A stretch of DNA of 64,000 bases from Monoplex corrugatus (taxonomy: Eukaryota; Mollusca; Gastropoda; Littorinimorpha; Ranellidae). Positions within the stretch are counted from its first letter, which is position 1. The number at the start of each line of letters is the position of its first letter. Shown here in pieces: positions 1-10,399 of the stretch. The notes under the pieces are model-generated. The model did no database searches, was not told where the DNA came from, and saw only the letters and a list, made by a program, of their open reading frames with translations. Both the position numbers and the translations under genes were made by a program. The DNA lies in the NCBI GenBank assembly GCA_030674185.1, contig JAPXFY010000013.1, forward strand, positions 51,829,067 through 51,893,066, in the 5' to 3' direction.

Positions 1-650
1 TCATGTTTTAAACCTTTATTTCTTCAGGTGAGAGAGATCTTGTTTTAAAGCTTTTTTTTTTTTTTACCGGTGGTGACATCCTATTTTACACCTTTATTTC
101 TACAGGTGAGGCATCATGGTTTGAACCTTTATTTTTACAGGTGAGACATTATGTTTTGAAACCTTTTTACAGATGAGATGTCATGTTTTAAATTATTTCT
201 GCAGGTGAGGTTTCATGTTTCAACCATGATTTCTACAGGTGAGGCATAATATTTTAAACTTTTATTACTTCCTGCAGGAACCTGGTGGATAGGGTGAGGG
301 AATCAAAGGGTTAAGTTTTTGTTTTGCTTGCATGGTTGACAATGCAGGGTTCTGGTGGACAAGGTGCGGGAGTCAAAGGGTTATACAGGTGCATAATTCC
401 ATCAAAGATTGACCACCACATTGATGATATTACGGTGTTCTTTTTACAGGTCAGACGTCCCATCATGGTGACTAGCTGAACACTACAGCGATGTTTTATA
501 ATGTTTAGATGGCGAGATGGCCCATCAGAGTCGCTGACTGAGCACTCTGCTGATGCTTTGAAAAGTTCCTTTCACAGGTGAGATGTCCAGTTTGGGTCAG
601 TTACTGGGCACTGTGGTGATATTTTAAAATGTCTATTCTACAGGTGTTAT
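1..650 (+). repeat. tandem repeat with splice-like CAG|GTGAG core
   Basis: Units read TTTATTTCTACAG|GTGAGAC, then ATCATGTTTTAAACC. CAG|GT cores lie at 25-29, 103-107, 138-142, 202-206, 236-240, 447-451, 575-579 and 641-645, with a mutated one (CAGATGAG) at 170. Spacing is 32-36 bp in the first part (with one larger gap) and larger and irregular after 420. Each unit combines a pyrimidine tract plus CAG acceptor with a GTGAG donor. Confidence 0.8.
271..383. mobile_element. MITE copy a (partial, right half)
   Basis: CTTCCTGCAGGAACCTGGTG..GGGTGAGGGAATCAAAGGGTTAAG, then CATGGTTGACAATGCAGGG and GGTGCGGGAGTCAAAGGGTTA. It has the same parts in the same order as the full copies at 27,566 and 43,587. 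Confidence 0.8.
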
Positions 651-1078
651 GTCCTATTAGATTCAATGGTTGAACACACTGGTGGTGTTTTATAATGTTC
701 TTTCAAACTAGTCATCGTGGTGTAGTGGTTAGTGCAATTCCCTTTCAGAGAAATATAGATTTTATATACTTCTCTTCTGTAGTTTGCGTGCTAGAATTTT
801 TAAAAAAAATTATTACCTTCCACAGCCAAAAAACCCTTGGCAAATAGTTGTCACCGATCATAGAATATGCTCAGCAGGGAAGGGTGAAGCGTATTGGTGG
901 GGAGATCTACTGTTCGACCTGTTGCTTTCCATTGGTGAGATATTGCTTGGAGACATCTGACCTGATGATACTATGAACTGTGTATTGTAGATATTATTTT
1001 GTGTGTTTTTGCGTGTATGTGTGTGTGTATCTCTGTGTGTGTTTATATGTGTGAGTGTGTGTGTTCTTGTACAATATG
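651..1078. other. no recognised gene
   Basis: Contains GTGGTGTAGTGGTTAGTGC at 718-737, which resembles a tRNA A box, but no B box follows. It ends in a degenerate TG-rich stretch (1,000-1,060). Confidence 0.4.
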
Positions 1079-1195
1079 ATGTCTTTACATGCTAAGCATT
1101 TTGACTTTTGTTTTCAACAGGAGAGTTTAATGATGATGATTGACAATGGCACAGTCCAAAATTAAGATAAGTATTAATGGTTTTCAGATTTTAGA

Positions 1196-1227
<32 letters not shown>

Positions 1228-1350
1228 TCATGTGCAATGTGATGTCTTTGCGTGCTAAGCATTTTGACTTTTGTTTTCAACAGGAGAGTTCGATGATGAT
1301 GGTTGACAGTTGCACAGTCCAAAATTAAGATAAATATTAATGATTTTCAC
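1079..1350 (+). repeat. ~162-bp tandem duplication containing a 3' splice-site-like motif
   Basis: Two copies (about 1,079-1,188 and 1,241-1,350) share GCTAAGCATTTTGACTTTTG then TTTTCAACAG|GAGAGT and CACAGTCCAAAATTAAGATA. A (TG)n run sits between them. GCTAAGC plus a T-rich tract and CAG looks like branch point, pyrimidine tract and acceptor. Both copies then read 14 codons to the same TAA. No protein is recognised, so this is not called an exon. Confidence 0.75.
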
Positions 1351-1530
1351 AGTTTTTAATAATTTTCAGATTTTAGATGATTTATTCATTAAGTATTATG
1401 CATAGCATGTATGTATATGTTTGATCTGTTCAGATGTTACACAGGGTTTTCTTTGTGTTCAACAAGTGAGGTAGTCATTAAGAATGTGGAGAGAGAGAGA
1501 GTGTGTGTGTTCTCTGTGTGTGTGTTCTCT

Positions 1531-1565
<35 letters not shown>

Positions 1566-2458
1566 TTAGAAGATCCAAAAATGAATTTGACTTTATTTTC
1601 GAATGTCCTAAATTTCGTGATAGCCAATTAAGTTTATTCCGTACTAATACCTGTTAATTGTATCGGTGTTTTCATTGTGTAAATTTATATGTAGAAGACG
1701 AAAATAGTTCATATGAGCAAAATTCATCAAACTTTTTTGAAATCGTATAATTATATTCTGATTGAGCATTTGAATGTCCTATCTTAACACAGTTTCACAT
1801 GTACTTCTTTCTGTTCGGTTGTTATATATTCTTTCTATTGAATATTATACATTTATTCCATTGGATTATTGTTTAATTGCTGTTATCGTCTATACTCCAA
1901 ATGGACTTAAAGGATATATTGAAACGTTGAACTTGCAAATATAACGCTAGACTACATTACTTCTTACTTATAGATCCCTTGACAGTCATTTAATTGCAGA
2001 AACGAAAGTCTCTCTTCCATTGAGGACATGGTCATTCACAAACTTTGTTGATTTTTGTCCAATATCGTATTCAAATTCAAACACTATTGCCATCTGGCGG
2101 ACAACGGAAGGGAAACAATCAAATAACGAATGAACGGAGAGAGAATACGTTACTGAAAGTGATCTGATAGAGTGGTGTCCCTTTATGCAAATAAGCCCTC
2201 AGTGGCGCGAGGATAAGATATCAATTATTGCTGAGTATGGAGACACGAATGCGTGACAGTGAGAGCGCGCATACAGCGATGCATAAAATTATCTTATCTG
2301 CTGAAATGACTGATTCAGACTCTCTCTACCCTACTCCCCCCCCTCTCCCTCCCTCTTTCTTTTTCTCTTCTTCTCTAATGCATTTCATTTTTATGTTTAT
2401 ATGTGTAGAATAGCAATGATTACAGCTGTAGGACAACTACCTTCTGTTTGTATGCCTG
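1351..2458. other. AT-rich interval without recognised gene
   Basis: GA/TG microsatellite at 1,491-1,561, then about 900 bp of unique-looking AT-rich sequence. No coding block recognised in either strand. Confidence 0.5.
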
Positions 2459-2459
2459 A

Positions 2460-2504
<45 letters not shown>

Positions 2505-2528
2505 CCTACCTATCTACCTATCTGTCTG

Positions 2529-2560
<32 letters not shown>

Positions 2561-2648
2561 CCTACCTACCTATCTACCTATCTGTCTGTCTGTCTATCTA
2601 CCTACCTATCTACCTATCTGTCTGTCTGTCCATCTATCTATCTATCTA
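2459..2648. repeat. (CTAT)n/(CTGT)n compound microsatellite
   Basis: Tetranucleotide runs CTAT, CTAC, CTGT. The right end is interrupted by the Tc1-like element, flanked by TA. Confidence 0.97.
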
Positions 2649-2896
2649 CACTACGCACAAAAAGTTAAGGATCACTTGCACAAAAATTCATAACTTTCAA
2701 AATAAGAAAGCCAATGCGTTGAAGTTTGGCAAACATTTAATTCCATGCTTTAGTGATAACGATACACAATTGCCTTCAATTTCGAGCAATCGTTTGGTGT
2801 GTACATTTGATCAAAGTGGGTACGTATCGAAATTTGGTTTCCCAAAGTCATTGAAATCACAAGACAGGGCATTCTGATGCTCCCAAAAGTTCAGTA

Positions 2897-3737
2897 ATGC
2901 GTGTAACCGCCATGGCTGTTCTGGCACTCGACGCAGCGAGTCCTCATCGAGTTGACCAGGTTGGTGAAGATCCTCTGTGGAAGCGCCTGCCACTCAGCCT
3001 GCAGCATCTGGTAGAGGTGTTGGGCATCCCTGGGAGGGAGGTGATTGCTCCTCACTTTGCGATCCAGCTCATCCCAGCTCATCCCAGAGGTTCTCAGTCG
3101 GGTTGAGATCGGGACCGCATGCTGGCCACTCCATTCTGTTGACTCCAGACTGCTGCAGGAAGTCGTTGACCATCCATGCCCTGTGGGGGCGAGCGTTGTC
3201 ATCCTGGTAGACAGCCGTCGGTCCCATCTGCTGCAGTGTAGGCACAGCCAGCGGTCGAAGGTTCTCATCCCGGTATCGGAGGCCAGTCAGGTTACCCTGT
3301 ACATGATACAAGGGTGTTCTGTGTGAAGGCTGAAGGCCCCCCAGACCATTACAGAACCTCCACCAAAGGCCACCTTTTCTTGGACAGTGGTGTCAATAAA
3401 GCGTTGCCCTGGGCGCCTCCAGACCCTCAGTCGGCCGTCGTTGTGGTTCATGGTGAAGCGTGATTCATCACTGAGCAGGACCTGGGACCATTGCTGACGT
3501 GTCCACCTCACGTGACGTCTGCAGAAGGCGCGGCGTGCTGCCCTATGGGCTGGAGTTAAGCGTGGCCGTACAGCTGGGCGACGAGAACGGAGGTTAAACC
3601 CATGAAGGCGGTTCCGTATGGTCTGCTGGCTGATGTTGATGTTAGTAGCCACCCTCAGCTGCCTTCGAATGATGCTGGAAGAGGCTGTTCTTGTCTGCAG
3701 GGCTTGTCGTTCAATGAGACGATCTTCACGTGGGTTT
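2897..3737 (-). pseudogene. Tc1-like transposase, left arm, with frameshifts
   Basis: Minus-strand mirror of the right arm, starting at NPREDRLIERQ. It retains RVATNINISQQ, which the right arm lost. Frame breaks occur near 3,320 (after WGAFSLH) and near 3,070-3,085, where CCCAGCTCATCCCAGCTCAT is a small tandem duplication. It has no HTH region of its own, so it cannot encode a complete transposase. Confidence 0.85.
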
Positions 3738-4703
3738 GAGAGGGGACGAGCTGTTGCATGGTTCCAAGATGGTGTTCCCAAGCGAGAAGTGGCCAGGCGA
3801 CTTCAGGTGTCCATCTCGGTCATTGTCAGACTGATTCAACGCTTCACAGCCACTGGGAGGGTCCATGAAAGACGCAGATCTGGTCGACCGAAGAAGACAA
3901 ACCCACGTGAAGATCGTCTCATTGAACGACAAGCCCTGCAGACAAGAACAGCCTCTTCCAGCATCATTCGAAGGCAGCTGACCATACGGAACCGCCTTCA
4001 TGGGTTTAACCTCCGTTCTCGTCGCCCAGCTGTACGGCCACGCTTAACTCCAGCCCATAGGGCAGCACGCCGCGCCTTCTGCAGACGTCACGTGAGATGG
4101 ACACGTCAGCAATGGTCCCAGGTCCTGTTCAGTGATGAATCACGCTTCACCATGAACCACAACGACGGCCGACTGAGGGTCTGGAGGCGCCCAGGGCAAC
4201 GCTTTATTGACACCACTGTCCAAGAAAAGGTGGCCTTTGGTGGAGGTTCTGTAATGGTCTGGGGGGCCTTCAGCCTTCACCACAGAACATCCTTGTATCA
4301 TGTACAGGGTAACCTGACTGGCCTCCGATACCGGGATGAGATCCTTCGACCGCTGGCTGTGCCTACACTGCAGCAGATGGGACCGACGGCTGTCTACCAG
4401 GATGACAACGCTCGCCCCCACAGGGCAAGGGTGGTCAACGACTTCCTGCAGCAGTCTGGAGTCAACAGAATGGAGTGGCCAGCATGCAGTCCCGATCTCA
4501 ACCCGATTGAGAACCTCTGGGATGAGCTGGATCGCAAAGTGAGGAGCAACCACCTCCCTCCCAGGGATGCCCAACACCTCTACCAGATGCTGCAGGCTGA
4601 GTGGCAGGCGCTTCCACAGAGGATCTTCACCAACCTGGTCAACTCGATGAGGACTCGCTGCGTCGAGTGCCAGAACAGCCATGGCGGTTACACGCATTAC
4701 TGA
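3738..4703 (+). pseudogene. Tc1/mariner-type transposase, right arm (N-terminus lost, 33-bp deletion)
   Basis: Frame open to TGA at 4701-4703. From the spacer it reads FERGRAVAWFQDGVPKREVA..SVIVRLIQRF (HTH), RRRSGRPKK, then DDE parts LFSDESRF, VYQDDNARPHRA and SPDLNPIENLWDEL, and ends CVECQNSHGGYTHY. The proper start codon and first residues are missing because the palindrome junction cuts in there. Relative to the left arm, 33 bp (coding RVATNINISQQ) are deleted between IIRRQL and TIRNRL. The catalytic triad looks intact (DD34E type). The protein cuts and pastes at TA sites in the family; this copy is probably inactive. Confidence 0.85.
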
Positions 4704-4947
4704 ACTTTTGGGAGCATCAGAATGCCCTGTCTTGTGATTTCAATGACTTTGGGAAATCAAATTTCGATACGTACCCACTTTGATCAAATGTACACACCAA
4801 ACGATTGCTCGAAATTGAAGGCAATTGTGTATCGTTATCACTAAAGCATGGAATTAAATGTTTGCCAAACTTCAACGCATTGGCTTTCTTATTTTGAAAG
4901 TTATGAATTTTTGTGCAAGTGATCCTTAACTTTTTGTGCGTAGCTTA

Positions 4948-5390
4948 TCTTGAGGGGTTTCTGTGATATATCTGTGTGTGTCTGTTTTTATTTTTTAAGT
5001 TGATTTTAAAATGGTGTGTGTTTAGTTTGTGTGTATGTGAGTGTGCGTGTTTTTAGTGTGTGTGTGTGCGCACGCGCGCGCGCGCGTGTGTGAAACGCGG
5101 CCAGTGAACAGGAAAACTGAGTCAGGAGGGGGGAATTTGTGACTTTCGTGCACTCGGCATATGCCACGATTAACGGGTTGCTGTATCGTACAGATGAATC
5201 GATCTATTGGGGCGTTTTCATTTTTATTTGATTGCATGACATTTGTGATTAACGTTAAGTAGATATGAGAACGGATGTATGCGTGATGCGAGTCCAGTGT
5301 ACACACATTTTAAATTTCCAAATGTGGATTGACAACTGGATTCTCTTTCTCGCTTCATGTCTGTTTCTCTCTGTTTCTAATTTTCACTCT

Positions 5391-5438
<48 letters not shown>

Positions 5439-5640
5439 CTCTCTCTCTCTCTCTCTCTTTCTCACACACACTCTAACATGCACACACAAATATACTCCTA
5501 ATCATAATTTAAGGGCCACTTCTTCCTTCCTCTCTAATTTTAAGTTGAAATAATTGACAATGTTTAGAATTGATTCTATGTTTTATTTCATCATTTCCAC
5601 ACCTGTTTTGGAAAAAAAATTAGCACAATGACCCATTAGT
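4948..5640. other. simple-repeat interval between the two Tc1-like elements
   Basis: TG-rich sequence with an alternating GCGCACGCGCGCGCGCG run at 5,067-5,085, then (CA)n at 5,395-5,434 followed by (CT)n to 5,460. No gene recognised. Confidence 0.7.
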
Positions 5641-6780
5641 GAACAGCACATGCATTTAAAGGAACATCCCCCCGTTTTCAAAAAACAGAAAGTGTCAGAT
5701 TTGGCCAATCTGTTTTCAATATCGCGTGTGTCCGCCCCGAGCCTGGATGCATGCTTCACAGCGCCGATGCATCGACCCCACAAGGGTACGGAGTGTGTCC
5801 TGAGGGATGGCCGCCCACTCGATCTGCAGGATGTCGACCAGCCTGGCCAGGGTGCCCGGTGGGGGGTGGTTGTCCCTGATGCGCCTCCCGAGCACATCCC
5901 AGAGGTGTTCAATTGGGTTCAGGTCAGGTGAGCACGCTGGCCAGGCCATACGGACGACTTCATGCTGCTCCAGGAAGTCGGTCACAAGGCGTGCTCGATG
6001 CGCAGGTGCATTGTCGTCCTGGAAGATGGCGCCTTGACCAAGGTCCACAAGCGCAGGCAGTGCCACGGCCGCCAGAACCTCGTCCCGGTACCGGACCCCG
6101 TTCAGGATGCCGTCAATGGGGAGCAGGGGGGTCCGGGTACCACGGCTCATGCCACCCCACACCATCACCGACCCGCCGCCGTACCGGTTATGCTCTTGGA
6201 CAGTGGCGTCAGCGAACCTCTCCCCTTGACGTCGCCACACCCGAGCCCGGCCATTGTTAAAGGTCAGGGTGAACCTGGACTCATCCGAAAACAAGACCCG
6301 GGCCCACTGTTGCCTTGTCCAGGTCACGTGCTCCCTGGCCCAGGTCATGCGGCGCACTCTGTTGACCGGTGACAGCCTCATGTAGCCGTCTTCTCACCGT
6401 GCTGCAGCTGATGTTAGCACCTGTTGCGTCCCTCAGCTGACCCCTCAAGGTCACCGCAGTGGATGCCCTTTCCCTCAGGACGGAGAGGGCAAGGTAGCGG
6501 TCTTGCTGTCTTGTCGTTACTCTGGGTCGACCCGTGTGACGCCTTTCCTGGACTGCTCCAGTCTCATTGAAGCGCTCCAGCAGTCTCTGGATTGTGGAAT
6601 GCGACACTTCAAGTCGTCTAGCAACTTCCCGCTGCGCTAGGCCTTCATCAAGCAGAGCGAGGGCTCTCCCCCGCTGCTCATCCGTCATCCGTCGTCTTGC
6701 AAGCATGGTTAAAACGAACCAAGAACGGGTCCTTTTTATCCTCGTCTGCGGGCAACTTTGGCTGGAGTAGTGTTCAAAAA
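5640..6780 (-). mobile_element. second Tc1-like element, different family
   Basis: Encodes a transposase distinct from the 2.6-kb element. I could not identify convincing terminal inverted repeats, so the boundaries are approximate. GC-rich coding region inside AT-rich flanks. Confidence 0.7.
5716..6706 (-). pseudogene. Tc1-like transposase broken by an internal deletion/frameshift
   Basis: The start is MLARRRMTDEQRGRALALLD, then an HTH (REVARRLEVSHSTIQRLLERF) and the GRPRVT hook. At about 6,380 the frame changes just after RRRLHEA. Downstream reading resumes with LSPVNRVRRMTWAREH, and a stretch of a dozen or more residues usual in the family is absent. The catalytic parts follow: LFSDESRF, FQDDNAPAHRA, SPDLNPIEHLWDVL (DD34E), ending ACIQARGGHTRY. 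Only one clear frame change is visible, so the copy is fairly young. Confidence 0.88.
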
Positions 6781-7073
6781 GGGCTTGACTTGCACGTGCA
6801 AAGCGAATTTTGTCGCTACCTTGCCTGCGTCGTCAGAGAGACCCTGCTGAAGATTCGACAATTTCGTGTGGAAATTGTCTTCCTTGGGCCGCCCATTGCA
6901 AATCGGCAAATCCCCAAACACGTGCCAAAAGGAAACTGCAATGTTGTCTGAGCTCTTATCCATTCAGTTACGGCAACGAATTGGAGAAAAGAGTAAGAGA
7001 AAATAGGTTATTTCTCCTTTCAAAAATTGACTCAAAAACGTTCCTGGCCCTTCAATAATGACGTGTAGTATAC
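6781..7073. other. no recognised feature
   Basis: About 290 bp of unique-looking sequence between the transposon and the microsatellite cluster. Confidence 0.4.
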
Positions 7074-7253
7074 ATGCACTCGCACAGACACACACACACA
7101 CACACTCTGTCTCTGTCTTTCTGTCTGTCTCTCTCTCTCTCACACACTCACACACGCACACACACACGCACACACACACACGCACACACACACACACTAT
7201 ATCTATCTATCCATCCATCTATCTATCTGAGACACACACACACACACTCTGTC

Positions 7254-7315
<62 letters not shown>

Positions 7316-7400
7316 GCACGCCCACACACTAAAAAAAAACCCACACACACACACACTAAATACACACCATTTTAAAATCACAATTAAAAAAAAACCAGAC

Positions 7401-7443
<43 letters not shown>

Positions 7444-7644
7444 CAAACAGAGAGACAGAGACAGACAGAGAGAGACAGAGTGTATGTGTGTGTTTCTGTG
7501 CGAGTGCATGTATTTGTGTGTGCATGTTAGAGTGTGTGTGTGTGTGAGAGAGAGAGAAAGAGAGAGAGAGTGTGTGTGCGTGTATGAGAGTGAAAGTTAG
7601 TGAAAAGACTTTAATCAAAGAACGAACACTGACATGCACACACA

Positions 7645-7708
<64 letters not shown>

Positions 7709-7800
7709 CTCTCTCTCTCTCACTAACATGCACACATAAATACCCACACACACACACACTGACATAAACAGGCATACATACAGACACACACACACACAAC
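7074..7800. repeat. microsatellite cluster (CA)n/(CT)n then (TG)n/(GA)n, roughly mirrored
   Basis: CA and CT runs from 7,083 to 7,360, then TG and GA runs from 7,401 to 7,590, then CA again to 7,797. Left and right halves are near inverted copies (CTCTGTCTCTGTCT versus AGACAGAGACAGAC), so the block can fold on itself. Long Cys/Val or His/Thr ORFs here are artefacts. Confidence 0.95.
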
Positions 7801-8960
7801 TATCTTGGTAACCCACCCGAAGGCATCTCTAGTAAAAATACAGCAGACAGGTCATGTAATTATCATCCTGTAGCGCAAAATATACTCGCACAATTTATTG
7901 TATCATAAATATATTAACACTTTCGAAGTAGTGCTCTAATGAGCAACTGAAATACGGCTTTTTGAAAAGATGTGCGTTTATACATAACTTTCAATTCAGT
8001 CTATGGCCTGAACCATTGCTGACCGCCGAAGATTGAGTTATCTCTGAACTAAAAGATGCACGAAGTGCTAAATATACGTTGAATGATCATTTGGTATTGT
8101 CTCAATGTCAATTGTTTTGGTAAATGAGTGACTGATCTGCGATTAGTCTGATTAATTGATTGGCATTATGAATGTCTGTTTTTGCCAATTAACCGACTGT
8201 TTTGGGGTCGAATTGCTCTTATGTCATATATTTCTTGGTTCACTTCATTGTACATTAATTCCATTGATTGGTTTAGATTCACTGGTGAATAAATTGATAA
8301 ACTGAACGCATGATTAGCTGACAACGGAATGATTATATAACTTGTTAATTGATGGCGATGGGTGGCTCACCGACTGATCGATTTATAGATTGATGGTTTT
8401 AGCTATTGAGCGATCAGTGATTGAATTATGGAATGTATGGATGATTGATTCGCGTTATTTGAAGTAACGATTGCAAATTGATATATTGAACTCAGTTAAA
8501 TTCTAGGTTATCTGGTCGATTAAGTCACTGGATGACTGATTAACTGGTTAAATGATTGATCGATTGATTGATTGAGTGAGGGAGTGATTACGTGAAGTGA
8601 TTGTTACTGAAGTGATATCGATTGTACAGTTGGATGATGCATCTGACCCAGTCAATTGAAAGCTGATTTGTCAGTTGATTCACGGGCTGAATGGCGGATT
8701 ATTTGATTGATCAACTGGTAAATCAGTTGATTGATTGGTTAATTGATTGGTTGACTGATTGATTGATTGGTTGATTGGTTGGTTGGTTGATCGATTGATG
8801 GATTGATTGTTTATGTCAAGTAGCTGTGGTTGAATATATTGATCAACTGTATGATCACTGAAGGGTACAAGAAACGTCAGATCTGTGCACTAATTGAATG
8901 GTTTGTTTGTCTGATAGCCAGTTATTGTAAAATTGACAGTTGGATGAATGATATAGATGC
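7801..8960. repeat. degenerate (ATTG)n-rich tract
   Basis: From about 8,020, GATT/ATTG words recur at high density, culminating in runs such as TGATTGATTGATTGGTTGAT at 8,750-8,810. It looks like an ageing tetranucleotide array. No coding sequence recognised. Confidence 0.7.
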
Positions 8961-9099
8961 GGTTAATGACAGATATTCTTGGCTGGCCAGTTGGGGAATA
9001 TGGACTGGAATACAAATGGGAGGACCACTGTAAATGCAAAGATGAATGTATCCCAGCTTGTGTGACGGTAGACGATAGAAGGGGACAATGTGACAGAGT

Positions 9100-9218
9100 T
9101 CACTGCAGTTTGATAGTATAACTTGTATGAATGTATAAGAAAACCTTATCTCCTCCCCTCCCCTTTCCCATGCATGTATTGTGGCCTAAGGCCGATGTAC
9201 AATAAACATTTTCTGAGT

Positions 9219-9252
<34 letters not shown>

Positions 9253-9270
9253 TCTCTCTTTGTCTGTCTA
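9100..9270 (+). mobile_element. candidate retroelement 3' end with AATAAA and (CT)n tail
   Basis: TTGTGGCCTAAGGCCGATGT then ACAATAAACATTTTCTGAG is followed directly by a (CT)n tract. A short GGCC hairpin, AATAAA and a simple-repeat tail are what non-LTR 3' ends look like. No coding part remains. Confidence 0.4.
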
Positions 9271-9957
9271 TCTGGGCTGCTTTTCTAATACTTGTATGAT
9301 TCACAAGTATTGACAGACAATGGTGGGGCGAGAGGTGAATCTACGAAAAAAAAAAATTTCACTTCGTTTTATAAAGTTAAATTCAAACCATAATTTCAAG
9401 CAAATGGAGAGACAGGAAAACCGTCATGAAATCTGAATGATAAAACTGCAGAAAAGCAAGGACACAGTTGTTAACGGTCACTCCATGGCATTAATCACTA
9501 GTAACTTAACCCTATCACTCCCTCACCCTGTCCACCAGAGTTAACCTTTTCACAACGCCCAGATTCCAGATGAAGTATCCGCGTCACAGCACCTCACGCC
9601 TTCTCCCCTTCCCCTCATTAATATTCATGAACACAGAGTGGCGTCCCTAGCTGCCGTGCTTCTCTTTCTGTGCACATGTTTGCAACGAGTGGGTTATGTT
9701 GCCTAGTGAGATTTGAACCTGATAGGACAGTTATCTTCCCTTTATAGGACTCTCTTGGGTCGGGCACACTGTGAGGATCATCAGCTTCTTAGCTGATTTG
9801 TGCTTTATGTATAACGATACTCCTGTATTATTGCTGCCATTGTCCGATAGCGATATATTTCTTCCTGTCGTTAAGCTTATCCGACTCGAAAATATAAGCA
9901 GCACAACCAAACAAATAAAAATGGAGAAAAAAATTACACACACAAACAACACAAAAC
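9271..9957. other. no recognised gene; MITE fragment inside
   Basis: 9,506-9,545 is a short MITE-like piece (TTAACCCTATCACTCCCTCA..TCCACCAGAGTTAACC). The rest is unique-looking. Confidence 0.5.
9506..9545. mobile_element. MITE copy b (short, TTAA at both ends)
   Basis: TTAACCCTATCACTCCCTCA through CCACCAGAGTTAACC: one arm of the palindromic repeat closed by an extra GTTAACC. Confidence 0.5.
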
Positions 9958-10105
9958 CGCAAACCAAACAAAACAAAACAAAACCAACCAACCAACCGAC
10001 AACCAACCAAGCAACAAACTAGCTAACCAACCAACCAACCAGCCAAATAACCAACCAACCAACCGACCAACCAGCCAACCAACCAACCAACCAACTAAAC
10101 CACAA
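9958..10105. repeat. (AACC)n/(AAAC)n microsatellite
   Basis: Runs of AACC with AAAC and AGCC interruptions. Confidence 0.95.
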
Positions 10106-10399
10106 TTAAGAAATAGACAATACATCTGTTTAAAGGAAGTAATGAATTGCCAAAGTTCGGAAGAAAACTGTGATCCAACCAATGATGATAGACTGATCAA
10201 GATATCAAATTGGTCCTCATCGCCAGGTGTGGGTTTTCTTGTGGAATACAAGACCGATTCTAGAGGCTCTTCTGCCGGCTGTGCTTGGGAAGCAATTTTG
10301 TGGTCTTCTGGTCTGCTTTTGACAGTCACTCTCCTGAACAGAAAAATAGTCGTCGTCGGCCTCTTTACATCTCAAGAGATGATAGTCTGCACCAGGAGG

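Larger units (their letters stand above)
2649..4945. mobile_element. palindromic Tc1-like element (two head-to-head arms, TA-flanked)
   Basis: The two ends are inverted copies (CTACGCACAAAAAGTTAAGG at 2651 and its complement ending 4943), flanked by TA dinucleotides (2647-2648 and 4946-4947). The inverted identity continues through the whole transposase body. Left arm 2649-3737 (1,089 bp) is antisense and right arm 3899-4945 (1,047 bp) is sense. A 161-bp unique spacer (3738-3898) holds the helix-turn-helix region once. A normal Tc1 element would be about 1.3 kb with short TIRs, so this is a rearranged, self-complementary derivative. Confidence 0.9.

Noticed and set aside
4140..4697. 185-codon minus-strand ORF
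   Set aside because: Antisense shadow of the right-arm Tc1 transposase. The mirror-image plus-strand ORFs at 2,897-3,326 are shadows of the left arm.
7223..7816. 197-codon and similar ORFs of Cys-Val or His-Thr
   Set aside because: Direct translations of (CA)n, (TG)n and (CT)n microsatellites; the same applies at 11.6, 19.0, 36.1, 37.2, 54.1 and 60.6 kb.
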